Numbered from the stretch's first letter, positions 7,522-14,587 are shown. The stretch: 40,617 nucleotides of DNA from CAJAUT01 sp043809365 (GCA_043809365.1 JAZDDW010000027.1:1-40617); one strand, 5' to 3'. Numbers and translations are program-made. The notes: generated from the letters alone by a model not told the origin.

Positions 7522-8107
7522 ACATTTCCTCCAGTAATCTGATCAAATAATCCAGGCGCTTGTGTTGAAAGATGGCTAGGTAGGATTGGAGTTTGGGCCA
7601 ATCTATATTTTCGAGATTGAGACGGAGCTCTGCGAGATCTTTGGAGTTTTTGATACTGGGGGTTAGGTAGAAATAATCGAGCAAAGCTTTTTCGCCATCG
7701 GCCAGATTGTAGGGAAGGGGGTGATCTTGGATGTAGGTATAGCCAAAAAATAGCTGAGGGGGGAGGTGCTGGTAAGTGAAGTTACCTTGGGCAAGTTGAT
7801 ATGAGCGGGTGCCTTTGGAGGTTATAGATGTGGCGGTAAAGACTGCTTCGGGGATAATGCCATGATGTGAGAGCGCAAAGGAGAGGGAGAGATAGCTGGG
7901 AGTGACGAGACGGCAGGCAATCATGGCGGAAGAGAGCTCGGGGAGAGAGTCGGAGTAGGCATATAGGCCTCCGCGTAGCTTGGTGAGATAGCCTTTGGCT
8001 TGCCAGGAAGTTAGTTGGGAAGGGGTGTAGCCAGCCCCGAGATTTTTGAGGGTTTGAGAGGTGAAGATCGGGGGCGTGACGAGTTTTCTAAACTCAATGT
8101 ATTTCAT
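7508..8107 (-). CDS. AbiEi-type antitoxin, winged-helix regulator
   Basis: 199 aa. The N-terminal roughly 60 residues form a winged-helix domain with the family pattern TLKNLGAGYTPSQLTSWQAKGYLTKLRGGLYAY; the rest is the AbiEi C-terminal region with a DGEKALLDYFYL segment. In AbiE systems this protein neutralises the toxin and represses its own promoter by binding inverted repeats. Such an inverted repeat spans its start codon here (8105-8134). The toxin gene overlaps its 3' end. Confidence 0.8.
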   Translation of the reverse strand: MKYIEFRKLVTPPIFTSQTLKNLGAGYTPSQLTSWQAKGYLTKLRGGLYAYSDSLPELSSAMIACRLVTPSYLSLSFALSHHGIIPEAVFTATSITSKGTRSYQLAQGNFTYQHLPPQLFFGYTYIQDHPLPYNLADGEKALLDYFYLTPSIKNSKDLAELRLNLENIDWPKLQSYLAIFQHKRLDYLIRLLEEMYAHA

Positions 8108-8134
8108 GTATTTATAAAAAAATATAAATGTATG
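8105..8134 (-). promoter_or_regulatory. Inverted-repeat operator at the AbiEi start
   Basis: Arms CATGTATTTATA (8105-8116) and TATAAATGTATG (8123-8134), 10 of 12 positions complementary, six A's between. It includes the start codon and a TATAAA box on the minus strand. Autoregulation is the family norm. Confidence 0.6.
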
Positions 8135-8247
8135 AAATAAGTGTGGCAGGTTGAGGGGAGTTTGTCAAGTTGGCAGGTGTGAGAAAATAGGGGCATGGGA
8201 GCGGAAGATTATTTTGTGTTGTTGCAGGTGGGGTGAAACCTTGAAAA

Positions 8248-8676
8248 TTAAGCCCAGGGGTATTTAAGATTAGCGCCAAAGAGGAGTGAGGCCAAGAGAA
8301 TTTGGGAACGATCTTCGGGGAGGGTGTCTTCGCGGGTGAGGCGCCGTGCCATAAAAAGGGGAGAAGGGAAAGAGGCGAATTGAGACTGGATGTGCATATA
8401 GAGATCAGTAAAAGCGGTGAGTTCGGCGTCGGAGAGAGGATGAACGACTTGAGGTTGCTGATCGGGAAAGGAAAGCGGGCGGCGGGTGCGGCGGCCGTCG
8501 TGATCGAGAGTGGCGACATAAAGTCGCCGGTTGACAGTGTCAAGTGGGAACGAACCCGCGCAGTAGTGGAGGAGGGCGTGGGGTGGGGCAAGGGGAAGAA
8601 TGGTGTCTTTAACAAAGGGATCGAGCTCGGTTTCTACCCATTTGATTGCTTCGGGACTGATGGCCTGATATACCAT
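8248..8676 (-). CDS. Hypothetical protein
   Basis: 142 aa, not recognised. Mostly alpha-helical in appearance, without signal peptide or membrane segment; contains LHYCAGSFPLDTVNRRLYV and ends LLFGANLKYPWA. The start is placed at the ATG at 8676 because TATAAT lies exactly 6 nt upstream of it (TATAATTCACCCATG), giving a leaderless mRNA. An in-frame ATG at 8754 would include that promoter and a hairpin and is rejected. It stands alone between the AbiE pair and a set of small genes. Confidence 0.55.
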   Translation of the reverse strand: MVYQAISPEAIKWVETELDPFVKDTILPLAPPHALLHYCAGSFPLDTVNRRLYVATLDHDGRRTRRPLSFPDQQPQVVHPLSDAELTAFTDLYMHIQSQFASFPSPLFMARRLTREDTLPEDRSQILLASLLFGANLKYPWA

Positions 8677-8722
8677 GGGTGAATTATAGCGGATATTGGG
8701 GTAGATAGCTTGTTTACTTACT

Positions 8723-8760
8723 GAACCCGTGACTTTGATGTGACTCTCCGTCACGGGTTC
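8723..8760. terminator. Strong hairpin
   Basis: GAACCCGTGAC (8723-8733) and GTCACGGGTTC (8750-8760) form a perfect 11-bp stem with a 16-nt loop. It lies between two minus-strand genes, just after the stop at 8780, so it could end that transcript. No long U tract follows. Confidence 0.45.
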
Positions 8761-8779
8761 GACTTACAGTCAGCTTGCG

Positions 8780-9001
8780 TTAAGGAGCGAAATCGTACGA
8801 TGTTCCGATGGGGACGAGTGCCTCGTTGGCATCAGCGCCAGAGATGATCATCACTGGAACGTGCGTTGCGCTTGCGCGCTCACGCGTGATGACGATGGCG
8901 CCTTCCGCCAACTCAATTGGTCTCTGACCATCGAGTGAGACTGCTTTCGCGCCTTTCGGAAGAACTGCGCGTGTTTTGGGGGCAGCAAACTGGAGTTGCA
9001 T
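8780..9001 (-). CDS. Small hypothetical protein
   Basis: 73 aa, not recognised; begins MQLQFAAPKTRAVLPKG, rich in Ala/Val, no membrane segment. Start chosen at 9001 because it lies one base after the stop of the upstream small gene (TAA C ATG), so translation is probably coupled. A start at 9100 would overlap the Cys/His-rich gene by about 100 nt. Base composition here is more balanced (more C) than in the G-rich neighbours, which may point to a foreign origin. Confidence 0.5.
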   Translation of the reverse strand: MQLQFAAPKTRAVLPKGAKAVSLDGQRPIELAEGAIVITRERASATHVPVMIISGADANEALVPIGTSYDFAP

Positions 9002-9002
9002 G

Positions 9003-9215
9003 TTACCGCCACTTGTGTCCGCAGTTTTTGCACTCATGCTCTTTTTCGGCGTTCGAGCCTTTTTGAGCGTGGTGTTCATGTTTGCCGCATTGGTCCCCAC
9101 AGGAGGGACATTTGTGGTTGCAATCCCCGTGTTGGGGCTGCGGTTGGGGGATGGCGCCGAGGGCGGCGATCAGGCCGACGAACAGGGTGGTCAAAATCGG
9201 AATCCAGCGTTTCAT
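9003..9215 (-). CDS. Small secreted Cys/His-rich protein, possible metal binder
   Basis: 70 aa. It starts MKRWIPILTTLFVGLIAALGA, a clear signal peptide or anchor, followed by a mature part with CNHKCPSCGDQCGKHEHH and CKNCGHKW. The two CxxC pairs plus the His cluster suggest zinc or other metal binding. The start is supported by AGGAG 7 nt upstream. The other in-frame start, at 9521, would read through the leader hairpin and is rejected. It is followed with 1-nt spacing by another small gene. Function not known. Confidence 0.65.
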   Translation of the reverse strand: MKRWIPILTTLFVGLIAALGAIPQPQPQHGDCNHKCPSCGDQCGKHEHHAQKGSNAEKEHECKNCGHKWR

Positions 9216-9310
9216 TTTTTCTCCTGTTGGGTTTGAAAAGAATTGTTGAGCCATGAAGTGGCTCGAGGGACGGGGTGGGGGGGGGAATTGGGGGATGTAT
9301 TTTTTCGAAA

Positions 9311-9454
9311 ACCTCCTTTCATGGGTTTCGCGCTGGGCACGAGGGGGCGTGCACAAGACGAAACCCATGATCCGCAAGCTATCTGTTAAGGTGCGTGGAT
9401 GGCCAGGGTCGGCGCGTGTGCCGGAAGGCCTATATTGATGATGTGAGGATTGTA
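9311..9454 (-). promoter_or_regulatory. Long structured leader of the Cys/His-rich gene
   Basis: An extended -10, TGCTACAAT (minus strand, 9449-9457), sits about 230 nt upstream of the gene start at 9215. Inside the leader, CATGGGTTTCG (9320-9330) pairs with CGAAACCCATG (9359-9369), a perfect 11-bp stem enclosing GCAC/GTGC. Directly downstream lies AAAGGAGGT (9311-9319), a very strong ribosome-binding sequence with no usable start codon after it. The long leader, strong stem and orphan site suggest RNA-level control. Confidence 0.45.
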
Positions 9455-9495
9455 GCATTTTTGGGGAAAATGTGTAGGGATTGCGTATTAAGGGG

Positions 9496-9801
9496 CTAAT
9501 ACCCTGGTGTGTAGACACCACATTTTGTTTGTTGATCGTAAGTGCGTCTCGAACCTAAATCTCTAGGCATTCCACTACCATCGCAATTTAGTGCTTGAAG
9601 ACCTGTCTCGAGAGTGCGTGCTTTGTCGAATTTGCCAAGTGAAGCGTGAATACAAAGAGCGCAAGTTCCTGGAGAGCAAGCTTCCATAAATGCGACGATT
9701 CCGGCAGTCTCGCTATTGCGCTCGTGGTCACGATCGCTGTTAGCACGTCGCAGTTCGCGGAGTTTTTTTATGTAAGCCTGTCTTTGTTCAAGGTTGATCA
9801 T
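9496..9801 (-). CDS. Hypothetical protein with CxxC-type cysteines
   Basis: 101 aa from the ATG at 9801, which lies 7 nt after TACAAT (minus strand). The frame also has an ATG at 9810, but that overlaps the -10. The N-terminal third is a charged helix (MINLEQRQAYIKKLRELRRAN); a CSPGTCALC cluster follows at about 46-54. Not recognised. The cysteines could bind metal or form a disulfide; no signal peptide, so probably cytoplasmic. Confidence 0.5.
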   Translation of the reverse strand: MINLEQRQAYIKKLRELRRANSDRDHERNSETAGIVAFMEACSPGTCALCIHASLGKFDKARTLETGLQALNCDGSGMPRDLGSRRTYDQQTKCGVYTPGY

Positions 9802-9860
9802 GCCAGGCATTGTAAAGGGGGAGGCATAGTTTTGTCAATAGGAAAAAGATATGGGGTAGG

Positions 9861-9889
9861 TTGACACGGGGTGAGGGTGGGTGTAGAGT
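9861..9889 (+). promoter_or_regulatory. Promoter of the second AbiE-like pair
   Basis: TTGACA (9861-9866), 17 bp, TAGAGT (9884-9889). GTG at 9896 and ATG at 9899 lie 6 and 9 nt downstream, so the mRNA is probably leaderless. Confidence 0.65.
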
Positions 9890-9898
9890 AGAAATGTG

Positions 9899-10504
9899 AT
9901 GAATAGTGGTAGGAAAATTACCAGTAAAAAGAATAAATTGGTCGAGTTAGCCAAGTGGGGGGGAGTGGTGTTTACGGCACAGGATTTAGCCGTGATCTGG
10001 GGATATACAGATGAGCGGAAGTTGTTTGAAACGATAAAATACTATGTTCGCCGAAAAGAGATGTTCGCGATTTCGAGAGGGTTGTATGCAGGAAAAGATT
10101 ATTGCGAGAAGGAGATTAGAGGTAATACTACTTTGCAGTACCAGATAGCCAACAAGCTAATTCCCAACTCGTACGTTTCGCTATACACAGTATTAAAGAG
10201 TGAGGGCGTGATCGACCAATATTATGATGGCGTTTATTCGGTGGCAGGAAGGAAAGCGAGTAGAGTGGTGCGGGGTGTCAAGTTTGAGTACCGGAGGGTA
10301 AGGGGGAGAATACTGTGGAGTGATTGGGGGGTTAACAAAGGAAATGGAGCGCGGGTGGCGAGCTTGGAGCGGGCAGTGCTTGATACCTGGTATTGTGAGC
10401 CAGACTGGGAACTAGGGCGGGTGGAGAAAGTGGATGTGCTAAAACTAAAGGAAGGAGCTAAATTGTATGGGGGGAAGGTCATGCGGAGGGTAAAAGAATG
10501 TTAA
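9899..10504 (+). CDS. AbiEi-like antitoxin, winged-helix
   Basis: 201 aa. N-terminal winged-helix-like region with GVVFTAQDLAVIWGYTDERKLFETIKYYVRRKEMFAISRGLY, the same logic as the AbiEi N-domain (helix-turn-helix then LxRGLYA). It contains YVSLYTVLKSEGVI, typical of the family's middle part, and SLERAVLDTWY, comparable with the EKALLDYF segment of the other antitoxin at 7508. The toxin start overlaps its end by 7 nt. GTG at 9896 is an alternative start. Sequence identity to the first antitoxin seems low, so this is probably an independent acquisition. Confidence 0.7.
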   Translation: MNSGRKITSKKNKLVELAKWGGVVFTAQDLAVIWGYTDERKLFETIKYYVRRKEMFAISRGLYAGKDYCEKEIRGNTTLQYQIANKLIPNSYVSLYTVLKSEGVIDQYYDGVYSVAGRKASRVVRGVKFEYRRVRGRILWSDWGVNKGNGARVASLERAVLDTWYCEPDWELGRVEKVDVLKLKEGAKLYGGKVMRRVKEC

Positions 10505-11178
10505 ACATTGAAACGCACAGACAGCAGTTAAGTAGGATCCTCCTGGCGCTGATCAGTGATAAAATGCTGGCGGCAAGGCTAGGATTTAAGGGGGGGACGG
10601 CACTATATTTTTTTGAAGAATTACCGCGTTTTTCGACTGATTTGGATTTTGACTTGATCGGAGAAACGGATCCGACACTGGAGAAAACAATCAGGTCGAT
10701 TGTGGCGGAGTATTTGACCATCGTGGACGAAAAAACCAAGCGTTTCACCTGGTTTTGGCAGGGGAGTTATGGGAAGGGAGAGGCAAAGATTAAGGTAGAA
10801 GTTAACACGCGCAAATATCCCAATTATTATGAAACGAGAGACTGGCGAGGTTATGGAGTTAAGGTCATGGTGAAAGAAGACATGCTGGCGCACAAGCTGT
10901 GTGCGATAACGGATCGAAAAAAGTTGCAAAATCGAGATCTGTACGACGCGTGGTGGATGCTAAAGCGGGGTTGGGAAGCGAATGAGGAGATAATCCAGTT
11001 GCGAACTGACATGAAGTTGAAGGCATATTGGAAAATATTGCTCGCGAAATTGCGAGCGTTACCAGTGAAATATGACGTACTAGCGGGGTTGGGGGAGGTA
11101 ATGAGTCAGAGTCAAAAAGATTGGGTGAAGGCGAAATTGCGAACGAGTTTGGAGCTAGAGTTGGCGAGCAGACTATGA
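10498..11178 (+). CDS. AbiEii-like nucleotidyltransferase toxin
   Basis: 226 aa. The motif FKGGTALYFFEELPRFSTDLDFD (about 25-47) gives the GG and the two catalytic Asp; the C-terminal motif KLQNRDLYDAWWML matches KGRDLYDVTYLW in the first toxin. It overlaps its antitoxin by 7 nt, and its stop overlaps the next gene as ATGA, so three genes are translationally coupled. The catalytic set looks complete. Confidence 0.82.
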   Translation: MLNIETHRQQLSRILLALISDKMLAARLGFKGGTALYFFEELPRFSTDLDFDLIGETDPTLEKTIRSIVAEYLTIVDEKTKRFTWFWQGSYGKGEAKIKVEVNTRKYPNYYETRDWRGYGVKVMVKEDMLAHKLCAITDRKKLQNRDLYDAWWMLKRGWEANEEIIQLRTDMKLKAYWKILLAKLRALPVKYDVLAGLGEVMSQSQKDWVKAKLRTSLELELASRL

Positions 11179-11741
11179 AGAAATTAGCCGAGATTGTGAG
11201 CAGAGTCTTTGATCCTGTCTGGGAGATACCGGCGGCGATTGTCATGGCTGTGGTTTTTGCCCTGCAGGAGGGACTGCGGTGGCGGTTTCTGGGCCTCCTG
11301 CTTTTTATCGATGGGGTTGTACCTTTGATCTTTTTCTTGACCATGTTGTATCACCGGCAGATCACGAGTTGGGATATTCGCAAACGTGCGGAGCGGATTC
11401 CGCTGTACCTCTTTACCCTGGCCTGTCACTTGGGTGGGGTGTGGCTGGCGCACGAGGTGGGGAAGGTGGACTTGGCGTGGATCCTGGGCGTGTTTTGGCT
11501 AATTGCAGTCGTATTTGCATCCATCACTATCTTCTGGAAAATTAGCATCCATGCAGGGGTGAATGCCGTCCTCATAACCACGGCCAATGTGTTTTATGGT
11601 TGGCGCTACGCTTGGTTATACCTAGTGTTATGTCTGGTATGTTGGGTGCGGGTGTACCAAAAGCACCATAGCTGGGTGCAGGTCGGCGTGGGGGCGGTGC
11701 TCGGGGGAGGAATGGTAGGAATCGGACTCGGTCTCGTGTAA
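11175..11741 (+). CDS. Membrane protein, PAP2-phosphatase-like (divergent)
   Basis: 188 aa with about five to six hydrophobic segments. Possible remnants of the PAP2 signature: KRAERIP (charged motif 1), KISIHAG (in place of the PSGH motif) and RVYQKHHSWVQVGVGAVLG (in place of SRxxxxxHxxxD). PAP2 enzymes dephosphorylate lipid phosphates at the membrane. The Asp after the last His is missing, so activity is doubtful. Start set at 11175, which overlaps the toxin stop (ATGA); the in-frame ATG at 11121 lies inside the toxin gene. A three-gene unit with a toxin pair is unusual. Confidence 0.5.
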   Translation: MKKLAEIVSRVFDPVWEIPAAIVMAVVFALQEGLRWRFLGLLLFIDGVVPLIFFLTMLYHRQITSWDIRKRAERIPLYLFTLACHLGGVWLAHEVGKVDLAWILGVFWLIAVVFASITIFWKISIHAGVNAVLITTANVFYGWRYAWLYLVLCLVCWVRVYQKHHSWVQVGVGAVLGGGMVGIGLGLV

Positions 11742-11756
11742 GATATGGTAAGATAC

Positions 11757-11836
11757 GGGGCTATTAGCCTGCCTGTCGGCAGACAGGCTTATTTGGTAGA
11801 GCACCGCACCTGCCTGCCGGCAGGCAGGTTCGCATT
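11757..11836 (+). pseudogene. 5' half of a tRNA-Ala, interrupted by two palindromes
   Basis: GGGGCTATTAG (11757-11767), then a palindrome (11768-11787), then the D-arm and start of the anticodon stem (11788-11808), then a second palindrome (11809-11828), then the anticodon loop TTCGCAT. Joined without the palindromes these read as the 5' half of a tRNA with anticodon CGC. No 3' half follows; a GIY-YIG gene starts at 11842. A TGGTAAGAT promoter still lies just upstream. Confidence 0.6.
11768..11828. repeat. Two copies of the CCTGCC palindrome
   Basis: 11768-11787 is CCTGCCTGTCGGCAGACAGG (imperfect) and 11809-11828 is the perfect palindrome CCTGCCTGCCGGCAGGCAGG. Further perfect copies: 12208-12227, 14602-14621, 15936-15955. 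Confidence 0.85.
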
Positions 11837-11841
11837 AAAAA

Positions 11842-12078
11842 ATGTACTTTGTTTATATTCTCAAAAATTCTGAGAATTTCCTCTACAAGGGAATTACAGA
11901 TAATCTGGAACGACGTATTAGTCAGCATAATCATAACCAGTCGGCTGGTACTAGGGGTAAGGGGCCATGGAAATTGGTCTATAGTGAAATTCGTGCTAGC
12001 AGGTCTCTGGCAAGAATACGAGAAAAATATCTGAAATCTGGTGCGGGGAGAGAATTCCTTAAGTCGGTGATAAAATAA
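11842..12078 (+). CDS. GIY-YIG nuclease-domain protein
   Basis: 78 aa. It has the family signature: YFVYILKNSENFLYKGITDNLERRISQHN, with the GIY equivalent as VYI and the YIG equivalent as KGI, the conserved Arg in LERR, and REKYLKSGAGREFL at the end. These single-domain proteins (UPF0213-like) are common small nucleases of uncertain role. The ATG follows an A-rich stretch with no ribosome-binding site. It sits exactly between a broken tRNA-Ala and an intact tRNA-Ala, which invites the idea of a tRNA-associated mobile gene. Confidence 0.85.
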   Translation: MYFVYILKNSENFLYKGITDNLERRISQHNHNQSAGTRGKGPWKLVYSEIRASRSLARIREKYLKSGAGREFLKSVIK

Positions 12079-12088
12079 CTTGTTGGTA

Positions 12089-12159
12089 GGGCTCGTAGTA
12101 TAGTGGGAGTACGGTACATTCGCATTGTACAGACGGGGGTCCGATTCCCCCCGAGTCCA
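12089..12159 (+). tRNA. tRNA-Ala (anticodon CGC)
   Basis: Acceptor GGGCTCG/CGAGTCC with the G3:U70 pair that marks alanine, stem GTACA/TGTAC around the loop TTCGCAT, and T-arm GGGGG/CCCCC. The T-loop reads TCCGATT, so position 55 is C instead of the nearly universal U. 71 nt, CCA not encoded. Confidence 0.9.
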
Positions 12160-12207
12160 CCTAGGCGTGTGATATGATCGCATTCGCACCTGCCAAGGGC
12201 AGACAGA

Positions 12208-12227
12208 CCTGCCTGCCGGCAGGCAGG
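12208..12227. repeat. CCTGCC palindrome
   Basis: Perfect copy of CCTGCCTGCCGGCAGGCAGG between tRNA-Ala and the next gene. Degenerate relatives flank it (CACCTGCCAAGGGCAG near 12187 and CTGCCTACGGCAG near 12245). Confidence 0.85.
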
Positions 12228-12313
12228 TTGTAGATAGGGCGGGGTCTGCCTACGGCAGATAAATTCGAAACCGCCATGGTCCACCCGACCCAGATCAGTA
12301 TATTTGGAGATGA

Positions 12314-12553
12314 ATGAATATGAGAGTCACCTATAAAGAAGACGAATACGAAATGACAATGTGTGAAAGGATGTTATTTAAAAGAGGGGGCCTTGGGAAA
12401 GAAGAGGGTTGGAGAGCTGTGTTGTGTTCGACGGAGAATGATGGACGTGAACCACTATATTTTCCCCCAGTGTGGGATCCGGCTATGGGAACTAGAGATG
12501 AATTACTACTATATTTAGGTGCAAGCGGAGTTGAAGTTGGAGACATCCAATGA
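12314..12553 (+). CDS. Small hypothetical protein upstream of the M16 protease
   Basis: 79 aa, acidic, no signal peptide or membrane segment, not recognised. GGAG lies about 10 nt upstream of the ATG at 12314; ATG at 12320 is an alternative. Its stop overlaps the protease start as ATGA, so the two are co-translated, which supports it being real. Confidence 0.55.
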   Translation: MNMRVTYKEDEYEMTMCERMLFKRGGLGKEEGWRAVLCSTENDGREPLYFPPVWDPAMGTRDELLLYLGASGVEVGDIQ

Positions 12554-13812
12554 AGTTTGATGTCAGCTATACCAAGTTGAAGAATGGGGTGAGAGTGCTC
12601 ACGGTGCCCATGGTGGGAGTGGAGTCGGTGACGGCGATGATCCTGGTGAAAACGGGATCAAGGAATGAAACTCTGGAGCAAGCGGGGATCTCCCACGTTT
12701 TGGAGCATATGGTGTTTAAGGGGACAAAAAAATATCCCAGTCCCCTGCATATTGCGGAGGCGGTTGATTCGATTGGGGCAGAGCAGAATGCGTTTACGAG
12801 CAAAGAATATACGGGATACTACATTACCAGTGCGGCGAAACACTTGGGACTAACCTTGGATATTCAGGCTGAGATGTTGACCAAGCCTCTGTTGCCCCAG
12901 GCAGACTTGGAGCGCGAGCGGGAGGTGATTGTGGAAGAAATCAATATGTACGAGGACCAGCCCATGGCTATGGCGGGAGAGTTATTTGAAAACTTGATGT
13001 ATGACGGATCCTCGATGGGAAGACTGATTATTGGGACAAAGGAAACGGTGCGGGGAACGAATGCAACTGATTTGCGAAAGTACATGGGAGAGTGGTACAG
13101 GGGGGGGAATGTGTTGGTGGTGGTGGCAGGAAAAATCTCAAATCTTAAACCCGCCTGCCGGACGGGCAGGTTCTCAAATTCTCAAATTGAGGAGAAATTT
13201 GGGGAAATGAGTGAAGGGCATATTTCTGGATATACAACGAGGGCTAGGTATGGAAAGTCGGAGGCGAGACACCAGAAAAAGAAAACCGAGCAGGCTCATT
13301 TTGTGATGGGAGTACCCGCGCTTCCCATGACAGATCCGAGGCGCTACGCCTTGTCGATCGCACAGGTCGTGCTGGGGGGGACGATGAGTAGCCGACTCTT
13401 TAACGAAATCAGGGAAAAACGGGGACTAGCTTATTATGTGCGAGCTGATTTGGATACTGCATATGACTGCGGATATTTGGCGGTGAGGTCGGGAGTCAAA
13501 CTGACAAAGCTGGGGGAGGCGATGGAAGTAGTCAAAGCCGAGATGCTGAGGTTGGGGGAAACCATCACCGTGGCGGAACTTAAGCGAGGACAGGACTACC
13601 TCCTAGGGAAGATGCCATTAACACTTGAGGATTCGATGGGGGTGGCCCAGTTTTTTGGGACTCGAACCTTGATACTTGACGAGGTTCGTCAGCCAGATGA
13701 GGTGGAGCGAGCCATCAAAGCGGTGAAAATAGGGGACGTAAGGGAAGTGCTGGAGGAATTGGTGAAGGAAGAATTAATCAGATCGGTCGTGGTAGGACCA
13801 AAAGCAAGCTAA
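12550..13812 (+). CDS. M16-family zinc protease
   Basis: 420 aa, the size of a one-chain M16B peptidase. The inverted zinc motif HVLEH (H49, E52, H53) is intact and a downstream acidic stretch (VIVEEINMYEDQP, about 125) supplies the third ligand. The second half has the usual GGTMSSRLFNEIREKRGLAYYV region. These cytoplasmic proteases degrade peptides or process precursors. Residues about 195-213 come from the same 58-bp repeat as in argS, read in another frame, and lie between the two M16 half-domains. Start from the ATGA overlap with the small gene before it. Confidence 0.92.
   Translation: MKFDVSYTKLKNGVRVLTVPMVGVESVTAMILVKTGSRNETLEQAGISHVLEHMVFKGTKKYPSPLHIAEAVDSIGAEQNAFTSKEYTGYYITSAAKHLGLTLDIQAEMLTKPLLPQADLEREREVIVEEINMYEDQPMAMAGELFENLMYDGSSMGRLIIGTKETVRGTNATDLRKYMGEWYRGGNVLVVVAGKISNLKPACRTGRFSNSQIEEKFGEMSEGHISGYTTRARYGKSEARHQKKKTEQAHFVMGVPALPMTDPRRYALSIAQVVLGGTMSSRLFNEIREKRGLAYYVRADLDTAYDCGYLAVRSGVKLTKLGEAMEVVKAEMLRLGETITVAELKRGQDYLLGKMPLTLEDSMGVAQFFGTRTLILDEVRQPDEVERAIKAVKIGDVREVLEELVKEELIRSVVVGPKAS
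13132..13189 (+). repeat. 58-bp composite repeat inside the M16 gene
   Basis: Same element as 6430-6487 with two mismatches; inner palindrome at 13154-13170. Read here as ISNLKPACRTGRFSNSQI, in argS as SQISNPPAGRAGSQILKL. Confidence 0.85.
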
Positions 13813-13820
13813 CTCGTGTG

Positions 13821-13891
13821 TCGGGGTGCTGGGAATTGAACCCAGTCCTCGCGATCCCGAACCGCGCGGTCTACCGGTGACCTACACCCCG
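13821..13891 (-). tRNA. tRNA-Pro (anticodon CGG)
   Basis: Acceptor CGGGGTG/CACCCCG with the C1:G72 pair of bacterial tRNA-Pro, anticodon arm CGCGG-TTCGGGA-TCGCG, T-arm CTGGG-TTCAATT-CCCAG. CCA not encoded. Confidence 0.9.
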
Positions 13892-13950
13892 ATGGGGATA
13901 ATTATACCTTAATATTCTGTGATAGAATTATAAAAGAAGGAGAAAACAAT

Positions 13951-14421
13951 ATGACCATGCAAAGGACTGCCGTACTTGTAAAACCAGACGGATTACAGCG
14001 GGGGCTGATCGGGGAGATCATGCACAGGTTTGAACGGAAAGGGATGAAGCTCGTGGGGCTCAAGATGATGAGATTGTCAGATTCGCTCTTGGATACCTGG
14101 TACGCGCATCATAAAGAAAAATCATTTTTTACTGATCTGAAAGCGTTTATGACTTGGACCCCGATTGTGGCGATGGTGTGGGAAGGGCAGGAAGCAATCA
14201 GCGCGGTGCGCAAGATTGTGGGAGTAACTAAGGGGTACGAGGCGGAGGCGGGGAGCATTCGCGGAGACTTTGCCATGTCGGGGAGCCAAAACTTGATTCA
14301 CGCGTCGGATTCGCCGGAGACAGCGGAGAAAGAGATTGGCTTGATTTTTGCCCCAGAGGAAATTTTCCAGTACGAGACAGCGGAGGCATGCCTCATTTAT
14401 TCGGAGTTGGAGCGAAAATAG
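13951..14421 (+). CDS. ndk: Nucleoside diphosphate kinase
   Basis: 156 aa, slightly longer than the usual 130-150. Transfers phosphate between nucleoside triphosphates and diphosphates through a phosphohistidine. Visible: RTAVLVKPDGLQRGLIGEI start, the active site NLIHASDSPETAEKEI (H117), and IRGDFA. Leadered: extended -10 TGATAGAAT (13920-13928) and GAAGGAG 8 nt before the start. A GAGCGAGCGAAGCGAG repeat directly follows the stop. Confidence 0.95.
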   Translation: MTMQRTAVLVKPDGLQRGLIGEIMHRFERKGMKLVGLKMMRLSDSLLDTWYAHHKEKSFFTDLKAFMTWTPIVAMVWEGQEAISAVRKIVGVTKGYEAEAGSIRGDFAMSGSQNLIHASDSPETAEKEIGLIFAPEEIFQYETAEACLIYSELERK

Positions 14422-14506
14422 AGCGAGCGAAGCGAGTCGAAGTGCCCCCACCAAGAATTGTCAGCCCAAGGCTGATCCGCCTAGGGCGGAAACTTGGACC
14501 TGAGAG

Positions 14507-14578
14507 TGTCCCCGGAAAGAATTGAACTTTCATCACAGGTTTAGGAAACCTGGGCTCTATCCGTTGAGCTACGAGGAC
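14507..14578 (-). tRNA. tRNA-Arg (anticodon CCT)
   Basis: Acceptor GTCCTCG/CGGGGAC, D-arm TAGCTCAACGGATAGAGC, anticodon arm CAGGT-TTCCTAA-ACCTG, T-arm with GTTCAATTC. Discriminator A. CCA not encoded. Confidence 0.92.
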
Positions 14579-14587
14579 TTTATTGTA

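Noticed and set aside
8302..8682. Rightward 126-codon open frame
   Set aside because: Shadow of the leftward gene at 8248-8676, which has a perfect TATAAT 6 nt from its start; composition is typical of an antisense frame.
9253..9438. Rightward 61-codon open frame
   Set aside because: It lies over the structured leader and G tracts; no start signal and low-complexity product.
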